Assembly (NCBI GenBank): GCA_017652345.1
Contig: JAGCBE010000530.1
Span: 1-5,155 of the forward strand
DNA from: Methanobrevibacter sp.
GTDB taxonomy: Archaea; Methanobacteriota; Methanobacteria; Methanobacteriales; Methanobacteriaceae
DNA length: 5,155 nucleotides
Direction: 5' to 3'
Under the pieces are notes generated by a model. It searched no databases. It saw nothing but the letters and a program-made list of their open reading frames with translations, and had not been told where the DNA came from. Positions 1 through 5,155 of the stretch are shown in pieces; position 1 is the stretch's first letter, and each line of letters starts with the position of its first letter. Position numbers and translations under genes: made by a program.

Positions 1-1170
1 AGCTAATGTTTTTGTACCAGTATAAGATGATGCTGTAGATAATAGATGCAAGATTTCATTAATGGTATCATTTGTAAAATTATGACAACCATAAAACATA
101 TCAGTTAAACTTGTAGCAGCTGCAATAGTATTACCTGATCCGAAAACAATCGAAGATATTGTACTATTTTTAAAGAAGTTATTTAATGATGTTGCAGTGC
201 TCAAATTTACATTAGTAAGATCTATAATAGTATCTGCATCAAAAACTGTAGCATTTTCAAACATACTATTACCATTACCAACAGCATTAATATCTATATT
301 AGGATCTGCATACCCATCAAATAATGTTCCGTAAAACATAAATGAAGTGTTTATAGGGTTTACATTTCTTAATAATTTTATTGTTATTCCTCTTATTGTT
401 GCATTTCTAAATGCTGATTGTACAGAATCACAATTATTCACTTGGATATATGTACCGCCTGCAAGGTTAGCACTTTCAAATGTAACATAAGCATTTTGAG
501 GTGCATTTAATCCCATATTAAGATTTATGCGTGCTCCGTTTGTTGTATCTCTACCTGCTGCATAGAATGATGTATTATAGCATTTAGGCAAACTTACAGT
601 TGCTTGTGTGAGATTATAAGTATTTTGAAAAGCTGTTATTGCTGATTCAATATAATTATTAATTATAGTTATTTTTTTAAGATTCCAACAACCTGAAAAA
701 ATGCTATTCATACGGATACAAGATGAAGGCAGTTTTGAAAAATCAAAATCTACTTCCTCTAATTGATAGCAGTCAACAAATAACTGATTGATCGTATTAA
801 CACCCCAATTTTCCATACCTGTAATTTTTGCATATCTCAAATTACGGCATGAAGCAAAAGCAGAATCAAACTGCTGTATAAACGGAAGATCAGATTCAAA
901 ATATTCAAGATTAGAATTTTGAAACATTCGATCACAACGTTCCATTGAATAACGTTTTTCATAACTCATATTAGGAAAATACATGAGCTTGTAATCATCT
1001 TTAAATGCTTCAATATATGTATGTACAGATGTATCCCAATTAGCTTCAATATCTTTAGCATAATAGAATCCGTCCATAGTAGATTCTGGTGTATCTGAAT
1101 AACCTATTTCACGCCAATCAGGCGGAAATACCGCACCTGAACCTCTTTTCTTATGAATTACACCAGGCAT
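1..1170 (-). CDS. BspA-like/DUF285-type leucine-rich-repeat protein, probable phage appendage or receptor-binding protein (3' end cut off)
   Basis: The frame is open for exactly 390 codons from ATG at 1170 to the left window edge, so the C-terminus is missing. The start is fixed by a strong Shine-Dalgarno at 1177-1184. Residues 1-78 form a non-repeat head, including GYSDTPES (23-30) and a tryptophan-containing stretch like the lead-in of DUF285 proteins. From about residue 80 I count twelve irregular repeats of 21-29 residues, anchored on Phe 83, 105, 131, 158, 181, 202, 231, 254, 279, 304, 333 and 359. The best copies read F-x-x-C-x-x-L (105-111, 131-137) or MFYGCHNF (358-365). This is the pattern of BspA-like leucine-rich repeats found in bacterial surface proteins and in fibers of gut phages. 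The last residues (NEILHLLSTASSYTGTKTL) resemble the ending I recall for such proteins, so probably only a few dozen residues are missing. There is no signal peptide or membrane segment. Position after the collar genes suggests a virion appendage that contacts the host. The repeat family is fairly secure; the role is inferred. Confidence 0.78.
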   Translation of the reverse strand, partial: MPGVIHKKRGSGAVFPPDWREIGYSDTPESTMDGFYYAKDIEANWDTSVHTYIEAFKDDYKLMYFPNMSYEKRYSMERCDRMFQNSNLEYFESDLPFIQQFDSAFASCRNLRYAKITGMENWGVNTINQLFVDCYQLEEVDFDFSKLPSSCIRMNSIFSGCWNLKKITIINNYIESAITAFQNTYNLTQATVSLPKCYNTSFYAAGRDTTNGARINLNMGLNAPQNAYVTFESANLAGGTYIQVNNCDSVQSAFRNATIRGITIKLLRNVNPINTSFMFYGTLFDGYADPNIDINAVGNGNSMFENATVFDADTIIDLTNVNLSTATSLNNFFKNSTISSIVFGSGNTIAAATSLTDMFYGCHNFTNDTINEILHLLSTASSYTGTKTLA

Positions 1171-1176
1171 ATATAT

Positions 1177-1184
1177 ACCTCCTT
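1177..1184 (-). promoter_or_regulatory. Strong Shine-Dalgarno for the leucine-rich-repeat gene, overlapping the upstream stop codon
   Basis: On the minus strand this reads AAGGAGGT, close to the full anti-Shine-Dalgarno complement, six bases before the ATG at 1170. Its first two bases are the last two of the TAA stop (1185-1183) of the upstream 298-residue gene. The two cistrons are therefore effectively contiguous and likely translationally coupled. It is the strongest ribosome-binding site in the window. Confidence 0.85.
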
Positions 1185-2079
1185 AATATGTGATTGTATA
1201 TTGTAATGAAATATCAGCAACAGGTAATGTATTTGATTTTACAAAGATATCAATATAATTATGACCTGTTCTAATATATTCACAAACATAATCTGATATC
1301 TGATCAAAATATTCACCGTCTCTAATGTAAACATCTACAATACAATTTAGATCTACATTTAAATTATTTATTGTTTTTCTAACATAATACGGATAATCAG
1401 TAGACAATGCAGTTATATCAGTTGCATTGAATGTATCTTCATCAGTAATATTTAGATATCCGACAGTATTTAAAAAGCCTTCACAAATTCCTGTTCCATT
1501 AGGATTAACAGTAAATGTTGATGCAGTAACAATAAAAGTATATTTATCAAAATATACTAATCTTCTATTCCCGCTAAAATTACCGAATGTTCTAACATAT
1601 AATAAATTATCATAGATACAATATGAGCAGTTGTATAAACCTTCAGGAGCATCATACAGATATAATCTGCATGATTTATCACCTAAAGTAGATGATGAAG
1701 ATCCTTTAAGATCATTTATAAAATCAGTAAAATCAGTAATAAGCGGTCCATTATATGTACCTTTTCTTACTTCATATGTAGAATCATTGACCTTAATTAT
1801 ATAATAATCAGTAATATTATTTGATAATGTTGTTATATTACCTTCTACAATATCAAGACGATTTTTTATAATAACAATATCACCCTTGATATCTATAATA
1901 TCAAGTTTGATGTTGTGAATATCCGGATCAACTTCATTAGTTCTCCAGTCCTCAAGGGCCTTAACCCTTCTTTTAAGTTCTTCAATATCAAGTTCATAAG
2001 CCTGAAATTGTCTTAAAAGAAAATCTAAATTTAGATCATGATAATCTGTATAAGGAAAGTTTCTAATAGGTATTGGCAT
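1183..2079 (-). CDS. Putative phage fiber/appendage protein with virion-type N-terminal motif and trimer-like coiled coil
   Basis: 298 residues. The N-terminus (NFPYTDYHDLNLDFLL, residues 7-22) matches a short motif that I recall at the start of many structural proteins of small gut phages, usually before a helix; it probably docks the protein on the particle. A first heptad run follows (Leu18, Leu21, Phe25, Tyr28, Ile32, Leu35, Val39, Leu42). After a break around DPD (51-53) comes a second perfect run: Ile54, 57, 61, 64, 68, 71, Leu75, Val78, Ile82, Leu85, Ile89. Residues from about 97 to 298 look beta-rich with many aromatic and Asn/Thr residues, and I do not recognise the fold. There is no signal peptide or enzyme motif. 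The gene lies 22 bases after the lower collar gene, where phi29 carries its appendage gene 12, but I see no likeness to gp12. Fiber or tail-spike stalk is the best reading; a head fiber or a chaperone-like virion protein is possible. Confidence 0.68.
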   Translation of the reverse strand: MPIPIRNFPYTDYHDLNLDFLLRQFQAYELDIEELKRRVKALEDWRTNEVDPDIHNIKLDIIDIKGDIVIIKNRLDIVEGNITTLSNNITDYYIIKVNDSTYEVRKGTYNGPLITDFTDFINDLKGSSSSTLGDKSCRLYLYDAPEGLYNCSYCIYDNLLYVRTFGNFSGNRRLVYFDKYTFIVTASTFTVNPNGTGICEGFLNTVGYLNITDEDTFNATDITALSTDYPYYVRKTINNLNVDLNCIVDVYIRDGEYFDQISDYVCEYIRTGHNYIDIFVKSNTLPVADISLQYTITY

Positions 2080-2087
2080 AATAATTT

Positions 2088-2093
2088 CTCCTT
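2088..2093 (-). promoter_or_regulatory. Shine-Dalgarno of the coiled-coil fiber gene
   Basis: The minus strand reads AAGGAG, eight bases before the ATG at 2079. It lies inside the 22-base gap after the lower collar stop codon and supports this start over any internal ATG. The gap is too short for a separate promoter, so the gene is probably read from the upstream transcript. Confidence 0.8.
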
Positions 2094-2101
2094 GTTTAGT
2101 A

Positions 2102-3106
2102 TTAGTATATCATCAAACAAAATTCTTGAATAAACATATCGCTGATCTTTTCAACCATATTGAACAAACGCAGATCAAGTTCCTGCTGAATCATCTGTTG
2201 TGTAGATGTAACACCAATATTACCATATGCTCTAAGATAATGATCATCACGAAGATCATCTAATCTTGTATCTGTTGTTTGTCCGTTCTTTGTTTCTGAT
2301 AATGCATCTGTACGTGTTGAAGATAGATTATCAGTTCTTGTACTATTATCAAGACCTGTTGATAATTCATTAAGATTATCTGTTCTTGTCTCATTAAGAT
2401 CATCAGTTCTTAAGCTGTTGCCCTGAGAAGATCCGGCAGTGTTAGAAGCTCCTGATTCTACTACACTATCACGTGTATGACCTACATTGTTATCAACTGT
2501 AGATTTATCATGACCGGACCAGTTAGAAGAATTAAAAGCCATTACTTCATTTGTAGTTGTTTGTGATCCATTGGTTATATTTTCATGATCAGTAACAACA
2601 TGTTTACCGGGTGTTTCAAGAGCATTAGAAGTAGAATTTTCAGCTGTATTTTGTGTTCCGGTGTTTGTTGTTTCCTGTGTTCCGGTATTTGATACAGTTC
2701 CCGAATGTGCTGTAACATTTGTCTGAGTACCTGTATTACCAATTGTTTGTGTACCTGAATTATCAGTTATAATATGCTCTGATCCTGAATGGCCCTGCGT
2801 ACCGGTATGTTTATCATAACCTTCTTCAGTCCTATCATAGTTATGAATAGGATTATATTCCATATTTAAAACATCATACCATTTTTCCCATGTAGGCAGC
2901 CATTTATTAGACCATGCTCCAATAGCATATCTAACAAAAGGCGGATTGATATGCATCATTTCAAAATCAGATGCTTTATAAATAATAGCATCAACAACAG
3001 TTTCTTTGTCAATGCCTTCCGGTAAAGTCAAAAAGTCAAATAACTTTTCCTCTTTACCTTCATAATAATCTATTGCACCTATAATAGTAGTTTTAGCCCA
3101 TGCCAT
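2102..3106 (-). CDS. Phage lower collar (tail-connector) protein, phi29 gp11-like
   Basis: 334 residues against about 293 for phi29 gp11. The protein should form the ring below the portal that continues the DNA channel into the short tail. Three parts are visible. Residues 1-92 are a helical, tryptophan-rich region (Trp65, 69, 73, 76) ending in NPIHNYDR (85-92), a motif I recall from lower collar proteins of this lineage. Residues 93-288 are low-complexity, rich in Thr, Asn, Ser, Gly and Asp, with irregular GTQ repeats (102-152) and seven octads (232-287). Residues 289-334 return to a conserved-looking end with YGNIGVTSTQQM (294-305) and a hydrophobic amphipathic helix, also typical of the family. 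The start overlaps the end of the upper collar gene by 14 bases, and the spacing of its Shine-Dalgarno (3117-3121) fits. The order upper collar then lower collar matches phi29 genes 10 and 11. The family call rests on ends plus context; the middle is unlike anything I recognise. Confidence 0.82.
   Translation of the reverse strand: MAWAKTTIIGAIDYYEGKEEKLFDFLTLPEGIDKETVVDAIIYKASDFEMMHINPPFVRYAIGAWSNKWLPTWEKWYDVLNMEYNPIHNYDRTEEGYDKHTGTQGHSGSEHIITDNSGTQTIGNTGTQTNVTAHSGTVSNTGTQETTNTGTQNTAENSTSNALETPGKHVVTDHENITNGSQTTTNEVMAFNSSNWSGHDKSTVDNNVGHTRDSVVESGASNTAGSSQGNSLRTDDLNETRTDNLNELSTGLDNSTRTDNLSSTRTDALSETKNGQTTDTRLDDLRDDHYLRAYGNIGVTSTQQMIQQELDLRLFNMVEKISDMFIQEFCLMIY
2246..2413 (-). repeat. Seven tandem 24-base units coding eight-residue TRTDxLxE repeats in the lower collar
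   Basis: Residues 232-287 fall into seven consecutive octads with no gaps: LRTDDLNE, TRTDNLNE, LSTGLDNS, TRTDNLSS, TRTDALSE, TKNGQTTD, TRLDDLRD. Units 1, 2, 4 and 5 are close to one another; 3 and 6 are strongly diverged but keep length. Thr/Leu at position 1, Thr at 3, Asp at 4 and Leu at 6 dominate. Synonymous differences between the good copies indicate an old duplication kept in register by selection rather than a recent slippage. Confidence 0.8.
2651..2803 (-). repeat. Irregular GTQ repeats in the lower collar
   Basis: Residues 102-152 contain GTQ at 102-104, 118-120, 126-128, 142-144 and 150-152, plus GTV at 136-138, mostly preceded by NT, NS or HS. Spacing is 16, 8, 10, 6 and 8 residues, so the period is near eight but not strict, unlike the later octads. 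Codons vary between copies. Confidence 0.7.
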
Positions 3107-4037
3107 TTTCTTTATATCCTTCGTTTAGATTTGTTTCAGTTTCATCATATCTTAATCTAACTTTAATATCAGTATTAAACATATGATTAACTTTTTCAAT
3201 AGATGATGATAATGTTTCATACCAAACAATAGACCTAGCAGCAGAATCTATCATACGTGATTCTGCTTCTGATGTAACAAGTCTTTCTTTTTTCTGATAT
3301 GGTATTGTCTTTATACCAATTTCTGCATCAAAGTTATTTAGGATCGTCTGAAAGTCATTAAGCTGATCAGATGTTATATAATTCTCTTTTAATTTTCTAT
3401 CCCAATATTGAAAAGGTGAATCCTTCGAAACAGGATCATCAGTAACTAATTTTGTATCATATATGACACAACATTCACCCCGGCTGATCTTGTCCATCAT
3501 CTTTTTTAAACTTTCGGCGGCTGCTTTTGTCTTTGCACCTAACAAAAAACCTGCTTTACTGCATTCTATAGACATGGCAATAGCAGCATCAAGTGAAGAT
3601 AATTTTTCAGCATAATAGGAAATTATATCCCATGTTGAAAGATAATCAGGTGTTAATTTTATCAGTTCGCAATTTTCACCAATAATATGTTTTGTATTAT
3701 TTTCGCTCATTGTGAATGCTTTATTGGTTATTATCGCTTCAGTAGGCTGATAATAGATATTATAGCCTTTGAGGCTGCAAGGTTGAAAAATCAAACCATA
3801 TTTAGGTAAATGTAAAACACAAACATAACCAAAACGATATAAGCAATAATAAAAGAAATCTTTAACATTACCGCCCCATTCATTAGGCAGCTCAAATTCA
3901 AATACACTGCAAGCTCTTTGAAATAAAGATCTTTCCCAATAAGCATATGATAAGTTATTTCTTCTCTTTTGGGTATTAGGAAAAAATGTATTATCAAGAT
4001 AATTAAGTTTATTATAAAATAATGGTCCGTACGGCAT
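3093..4037 (-). CDS. Phage upper collar / connector (portal) protein, phi29 gp10-like
   Basis: 314 residues, almost the length of phi29 gp10 (309). In that family twelve copies form the ring at the unique capsid vertex through which DNA is packaged by the ATPase and later ejected. The C-terminal third carries the clearest likeness: KKERLVTSE (249-257) and, after a helical stretch, IKVRLRYDE (291-299) correspond to KKERMVTDE and VKVKFRYD as I recall them in gp10. The aromatic RFGYV (68-72) also fits the N-terminal part of the family. The helix-rich region about 131-185 would be the channel-facing core by analogy. The first 30 residues are Asn/Arg-rich (QKRRNN, 23-28) like the basic N-terminus of gp10, which binds DNA or pRNA there; that role here is inferred. 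The ATG at 4037 has AAGGA at 4049-4053. The gene follows the capsid gene by 68 bases and overlaps the lower collar gene by 14. Confidence 0.9.
   Translation of the reverse strand: MPYGPLFYNKLNYLDNTFFPNTQKRRNNLSYAYWERSLFQRACSVFEFELPNEWGGNVKDFFYYCLYRFGYVCVLHLPKYGLIFQPCSLKGYNIYYQPTEAIITNKAFTMSENNTKHIIGENCELIKLTPDYLSTWDIISYYAEKLSSLDAAIAMSIECSKAGFLLGAKTKAAAESLKKMMDKISRGECCVIYDTKLVTDDPVSKDSPFQYWDRKLKENYITSDQLNDFQTILNNFDAEIGIKTIPYQKKERLVTSEAESRMIDSAARSIVWYETLSSSIEKVNHMFNTDIKVRLRYDETETNLNEGYKENGMG
3117..3121 (-). promoter_or_regulatory. Shine-Dalgarno of the lower collar gene, inside the upper collar gene
   Basis: The minus strand reads AAGGA, ten bases before the ATG at 3106, within the last codons of the upper collar gene. 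With the 14-base overlap of the two reading frames this points to coupled translation, as expected for two rings that stack on each other. Confidence 0.65.
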
Positions 4038-4048
4038 AATATTAAATA

Positions 4049-4053
4049 TCCTT
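4049..4053 (-). promoter_or_regulatory. Shine-Dalgarno of the upper collar gene
   Basis: The minus strand reads AAGGA (part of AAAAGGAT), eleven bases before the ATG at 4037, a slightly long spacing. It sits about 13 bases after the intergenic stem-loop and is left unpaired by that stem. Confidence 0.6.
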
Positions 4054-4066
4054 TTATAAATATATC

Positions 4067-4090
4067 CCCGGGGTATATTTCAACCCCGGG
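4067..4090. terminator. GC-rich stem-loop between capsid and upper collar genes; possible terminator or transcript-stability hairpin
   Basis: CCCGGGGT at 4067-4074 pairs perfectly with ACCCCGGG at 4083-4090, giving eight base pairs (seven G-C) around an eight-base loop. On the plus strand it is followed by TTATTTTGTTTT, a good U-rich tail. On the minus strand, the direction of all genes here, the tail is only GATATATTTATA. It therefore looks like a clean intrinsic terminator for opposing transcription and at most a leaky one for the operon. It starts 15 bases after the capsid stop codon, so it could also protect the 3' end of capsid mRNA or reduce read-through into the collar genes. The structure is plainly visible; its function is inferred. 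Confidence 0.6.
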
Positions 4091-4105
4091 TTATTTTGTT
4101 TTGGT

Positions 4106-5155
4106 TTAGCCGGCTGTTACAATAACAGCAATAGAAGTAGCATCAACAGGATTATAATCAGGATCTACAAGGACTACAACAATACTTGCATTACCTGCTC
4201 CTTCTCCTGAAATAGTAAGAGTACCTTCACCATCATCAGATACTGTAGCAATAGAAGTATCAGATGACTGTAAATCTAAGGTATAACCATCAGGAAGTTC
4301 ATCATATGTAACTGTAACTGTAGCATTTTCAGCAACAGTAACTACATTTGTAGACAGTTTAATCTTAGCTTCAGGTTCTTCATCGAGCATATAATAGATA
4401 ATTGACTTTTCTGTGGGATCAGAAATTGCGTTAAATGATACACCAAACCAAAGATTTCTATATCCCTTTCTTGCTTCAACGGGGGTGCTTCTTGCATATT
4501 CAACCTGATAATCTAACATCAATCCATCTGTATCATAGATCATAGCGACCATATAAGGCAATTTAACTTCATCACCTGCAATCTGCTTAAAATCAGAATC
4601 ATTGATAGCAGGAATAACATCAATTGCAGCAGGATCATTGATATTCTGCCAATAATTGATAGCCTCAAAATTATCAATGCTCAATCTATCATCATGGAAA
4701 ATTTCAGGAAGTACATATGCTTCAGCCTTTGTATAAAGGGGTGAATACATAAGCAACTTCTGCTTATCATAAGGTGTATGCCTCAAAAGGTCATAATCTT
4801 CACCGTTCACTGTCTTTGTAGGTGACCAATGATAAAGCAAACTTCTTTCTGTCATATATTCAGAATCAATCTTGAATCTTGCAACAACAAAAGCAAGGAA
4901 ATCTTTAAGATATGTTGTTCTAAGCTCTTCAGAAGTATATGCAGTACCAAATTCATCATTGAATGCCTTTGTAAGATTTACAACTGAACCGGGTCTCATA
5001 GCGGACATATCAAAATCTGCTGCAATCCTGTTAAGAATAAGCATTCTGCTCTTATGCTCTTTATACTGTTCCATATCATTATTAAATTCTGTCATGATGG
5101 AATTAGCATATTCAATGAATTCAGATTCATTTCTAAATGCAGACTTCAACTGATC
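4106..5155 (-). CDS. Phage major capsid protein, phi29 gp8-like, with C-terminal Ig-like (BIG2) domain (5' end cut off)
   Basis: The frame is open through the right edge: the first codons visible are GAT CAG TTG, so the TTG at 5149 is probably an internal Leu, not the start. 349 residues plus TAA are visible; phi29 gp8 has 448, so roughly the first hundred may lie outside. Numbered from the edge, residues 1 to about 260 are a mixed alpha/beta region consistent with the HK97-type shell fold, including a helical segment at about 70-96 and the stretch GYRNLWFGVSFNAI (231-244). Residues from about 264 to the end form an Ig-like domain of the BIG2 type: IKLSTNVVTV, a central SDTSIATVS and a closing beta strand ending IAVIVTAG. 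phi29 gp8 has the same arrangement, with a BIG2 domain at the C-terminus on the outer shell surface. Position before the collar genes fits. I recognise the sequence mainly by architecture and context, not by a signature motif. Confidence 0.85.
   Translation of the reverse strand, partial: DQLKSAFRNESEFIEYANSIMTEFNNDMEQYKEHKSRMLILNRIAADFDMSAMRPGSVVNLTKAFNDEFGTAYTSEELRTTYLKDFLAFVVARFKIDSEYMTERSLLYHWSPTKTVNGEDYDLLRHTPYDKQKLLMYSPLYTKAEAYVLPEIFHDDRLSIDNFEAINYWQNINDPAAIDVIPAINDSDFKQIAGDEVKLPYMVAMIYDTDGLMLDYQVEYARSTPVEARKGYRNLWFGVSFNAISDPTEKSIIYYMLDEEPEAKIKLSTNVVTVAENATVTVTYDELPDGYTLDLQSSDTSIATVSDDGEGTLTISGEGAGNASIVVVLVDPDYNPVDATSIAVIVTAG
4109..4366 (-). other. BIG2-type Ig-like domain at the C-terminus of the capsid protein
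   Basis: About 86 codons with alternating hydrophobic beta strands and the short signature SDTSIATVS, the usual S-x-x-x-x-A-T-V core of BIG2 domains. A glycine-rich turn (GEGTLTISGEGAG) follows in the place where BIG2 domains normally have G-T-x-x-I-x-A. It belongs to the capsid reading frame with no frameshift needed, so every capsid copy should carry it. By analogy with phi29 it would face outward and could help subunits pack or bind glycans or mucus. Confidence 0.75.

Noticed and set aside
1..1170. Bacterial surface adhesin of BspA type from a chromosome
   Set aside because: There is no signal peptide, lipobox or sorting signal in the visible part, and the gene is joined to phage collar genes by a stop/Shine-Dalgarno overlap.
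1427..1615. A 62-codon plus-strand open frame
   Set aside because: It lies wholly inside the 298-residue minus-strand gene, has no convincing Shine-Dalgarno and its product looks like antisense of that gene.
2246..2803. Possible CRISPR array or recombination repeat in the repetitive region
   Set aside because: The period is 24 bases with no spacers, the frame is intact through it, and similarity is at protein level, so it is coding repeat.
3791..3997. A 68-codon minus-strand open frame with hydrophobic, membrane-like content (possible holin)
   Set aside because: It is out of frame inside the well-supported upper collar gene. The hydrophobicity is what AT-rich shifted codons give, and no good ribosome-binding site precedes it.
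4067..4090. Paired palindromes as a phage operator or replication origin
   Set aside because: The two arms pair best with each other as a hairpin; there are no iterons or other origin features, and phi29-type phages replicate from protein-primed ends.
4872..5153. A 93-codon plus-strand open frame with a hydrophobic stretch
   Set aside because: It is antisense to the capsid gene, in a region where all genes run on the minus strand, and the protein shows no recognisable feature.
1..5155. tRNA genes, integrase sites, insertion sequences, toxin-antitoxin or defence genes
   Set aside because: None seen on either strand; almost all of the window is accounted for by five structural genes.

Overview
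The window looks like a piece of the late structural operon of a small tailed phage of the phi29 type (short-tailed podovirus; the Salasmaviridae/Guelinviridae lineage, formerly Picovirinae). The DNA is visibly AT-rich. All five genes lie on the minus strand and are packed almost end to end, and two of them have near-perfect AAGGAG-type Shine-Dalgarno sites. Together with phi29-like collar proteins, this suggests a Gram-positive (Firmicutes) host, plausibly an intestinal one. All four stop codons visible are TAA, and no gene needs stop-codon recoding.

Read in the direction of transcription (from high to low coordinates), the layout is as follows. (1) The 3' part of a major capsid protein gene, open through the right window edge, with a C-terminal Ig-like (BIG2-type) domain. 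(2) A 68-base gap holding a GC-rich stem-loop. (3) The upper collar (connector/portal) gene. (4) The lower collar gene, overlapping the upper collar gene by 14 bases, with a long repetitive low-complexity middle. (5) A 298-residue protein with a short virion-type N-terminal motif, a long isoleucine-rich coiled coil and an unrecognised C-terminal region, probably a fiber or appendage. (6) A gene that runs off the left edge, coding at least 390 residues of BspA-like/DUF285-type leucine-rich repeats, probably a host-contact or appendage protein.

The capsid protein builds the shell. The upper collar ring sits at the unique vertex and is the channel for packaging and ejection, and the lower collar extends it into the short tail. 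The last two genes lie where phi29 keeps its appendage gene, so they are the best candidates for host recognition. The order capsid, upper collar, lower collar, fiber matches phi29 genes 8, 10, 11, 12, but no head-fiber (8.5) or tail-knob (9) homologue lies between capsid and upper collar.

I see no defence system, CRISPR array, mobile element, tRNA or integration site. The more unusual content is the repeat architecture of the lower collar, the pairing of a coiled-coil fiber with a leucine-rich-repeat protein, and the intergenic hairpin whose U-rich side faces against transcription. No stretch longer than 300 bases lacks a gene.
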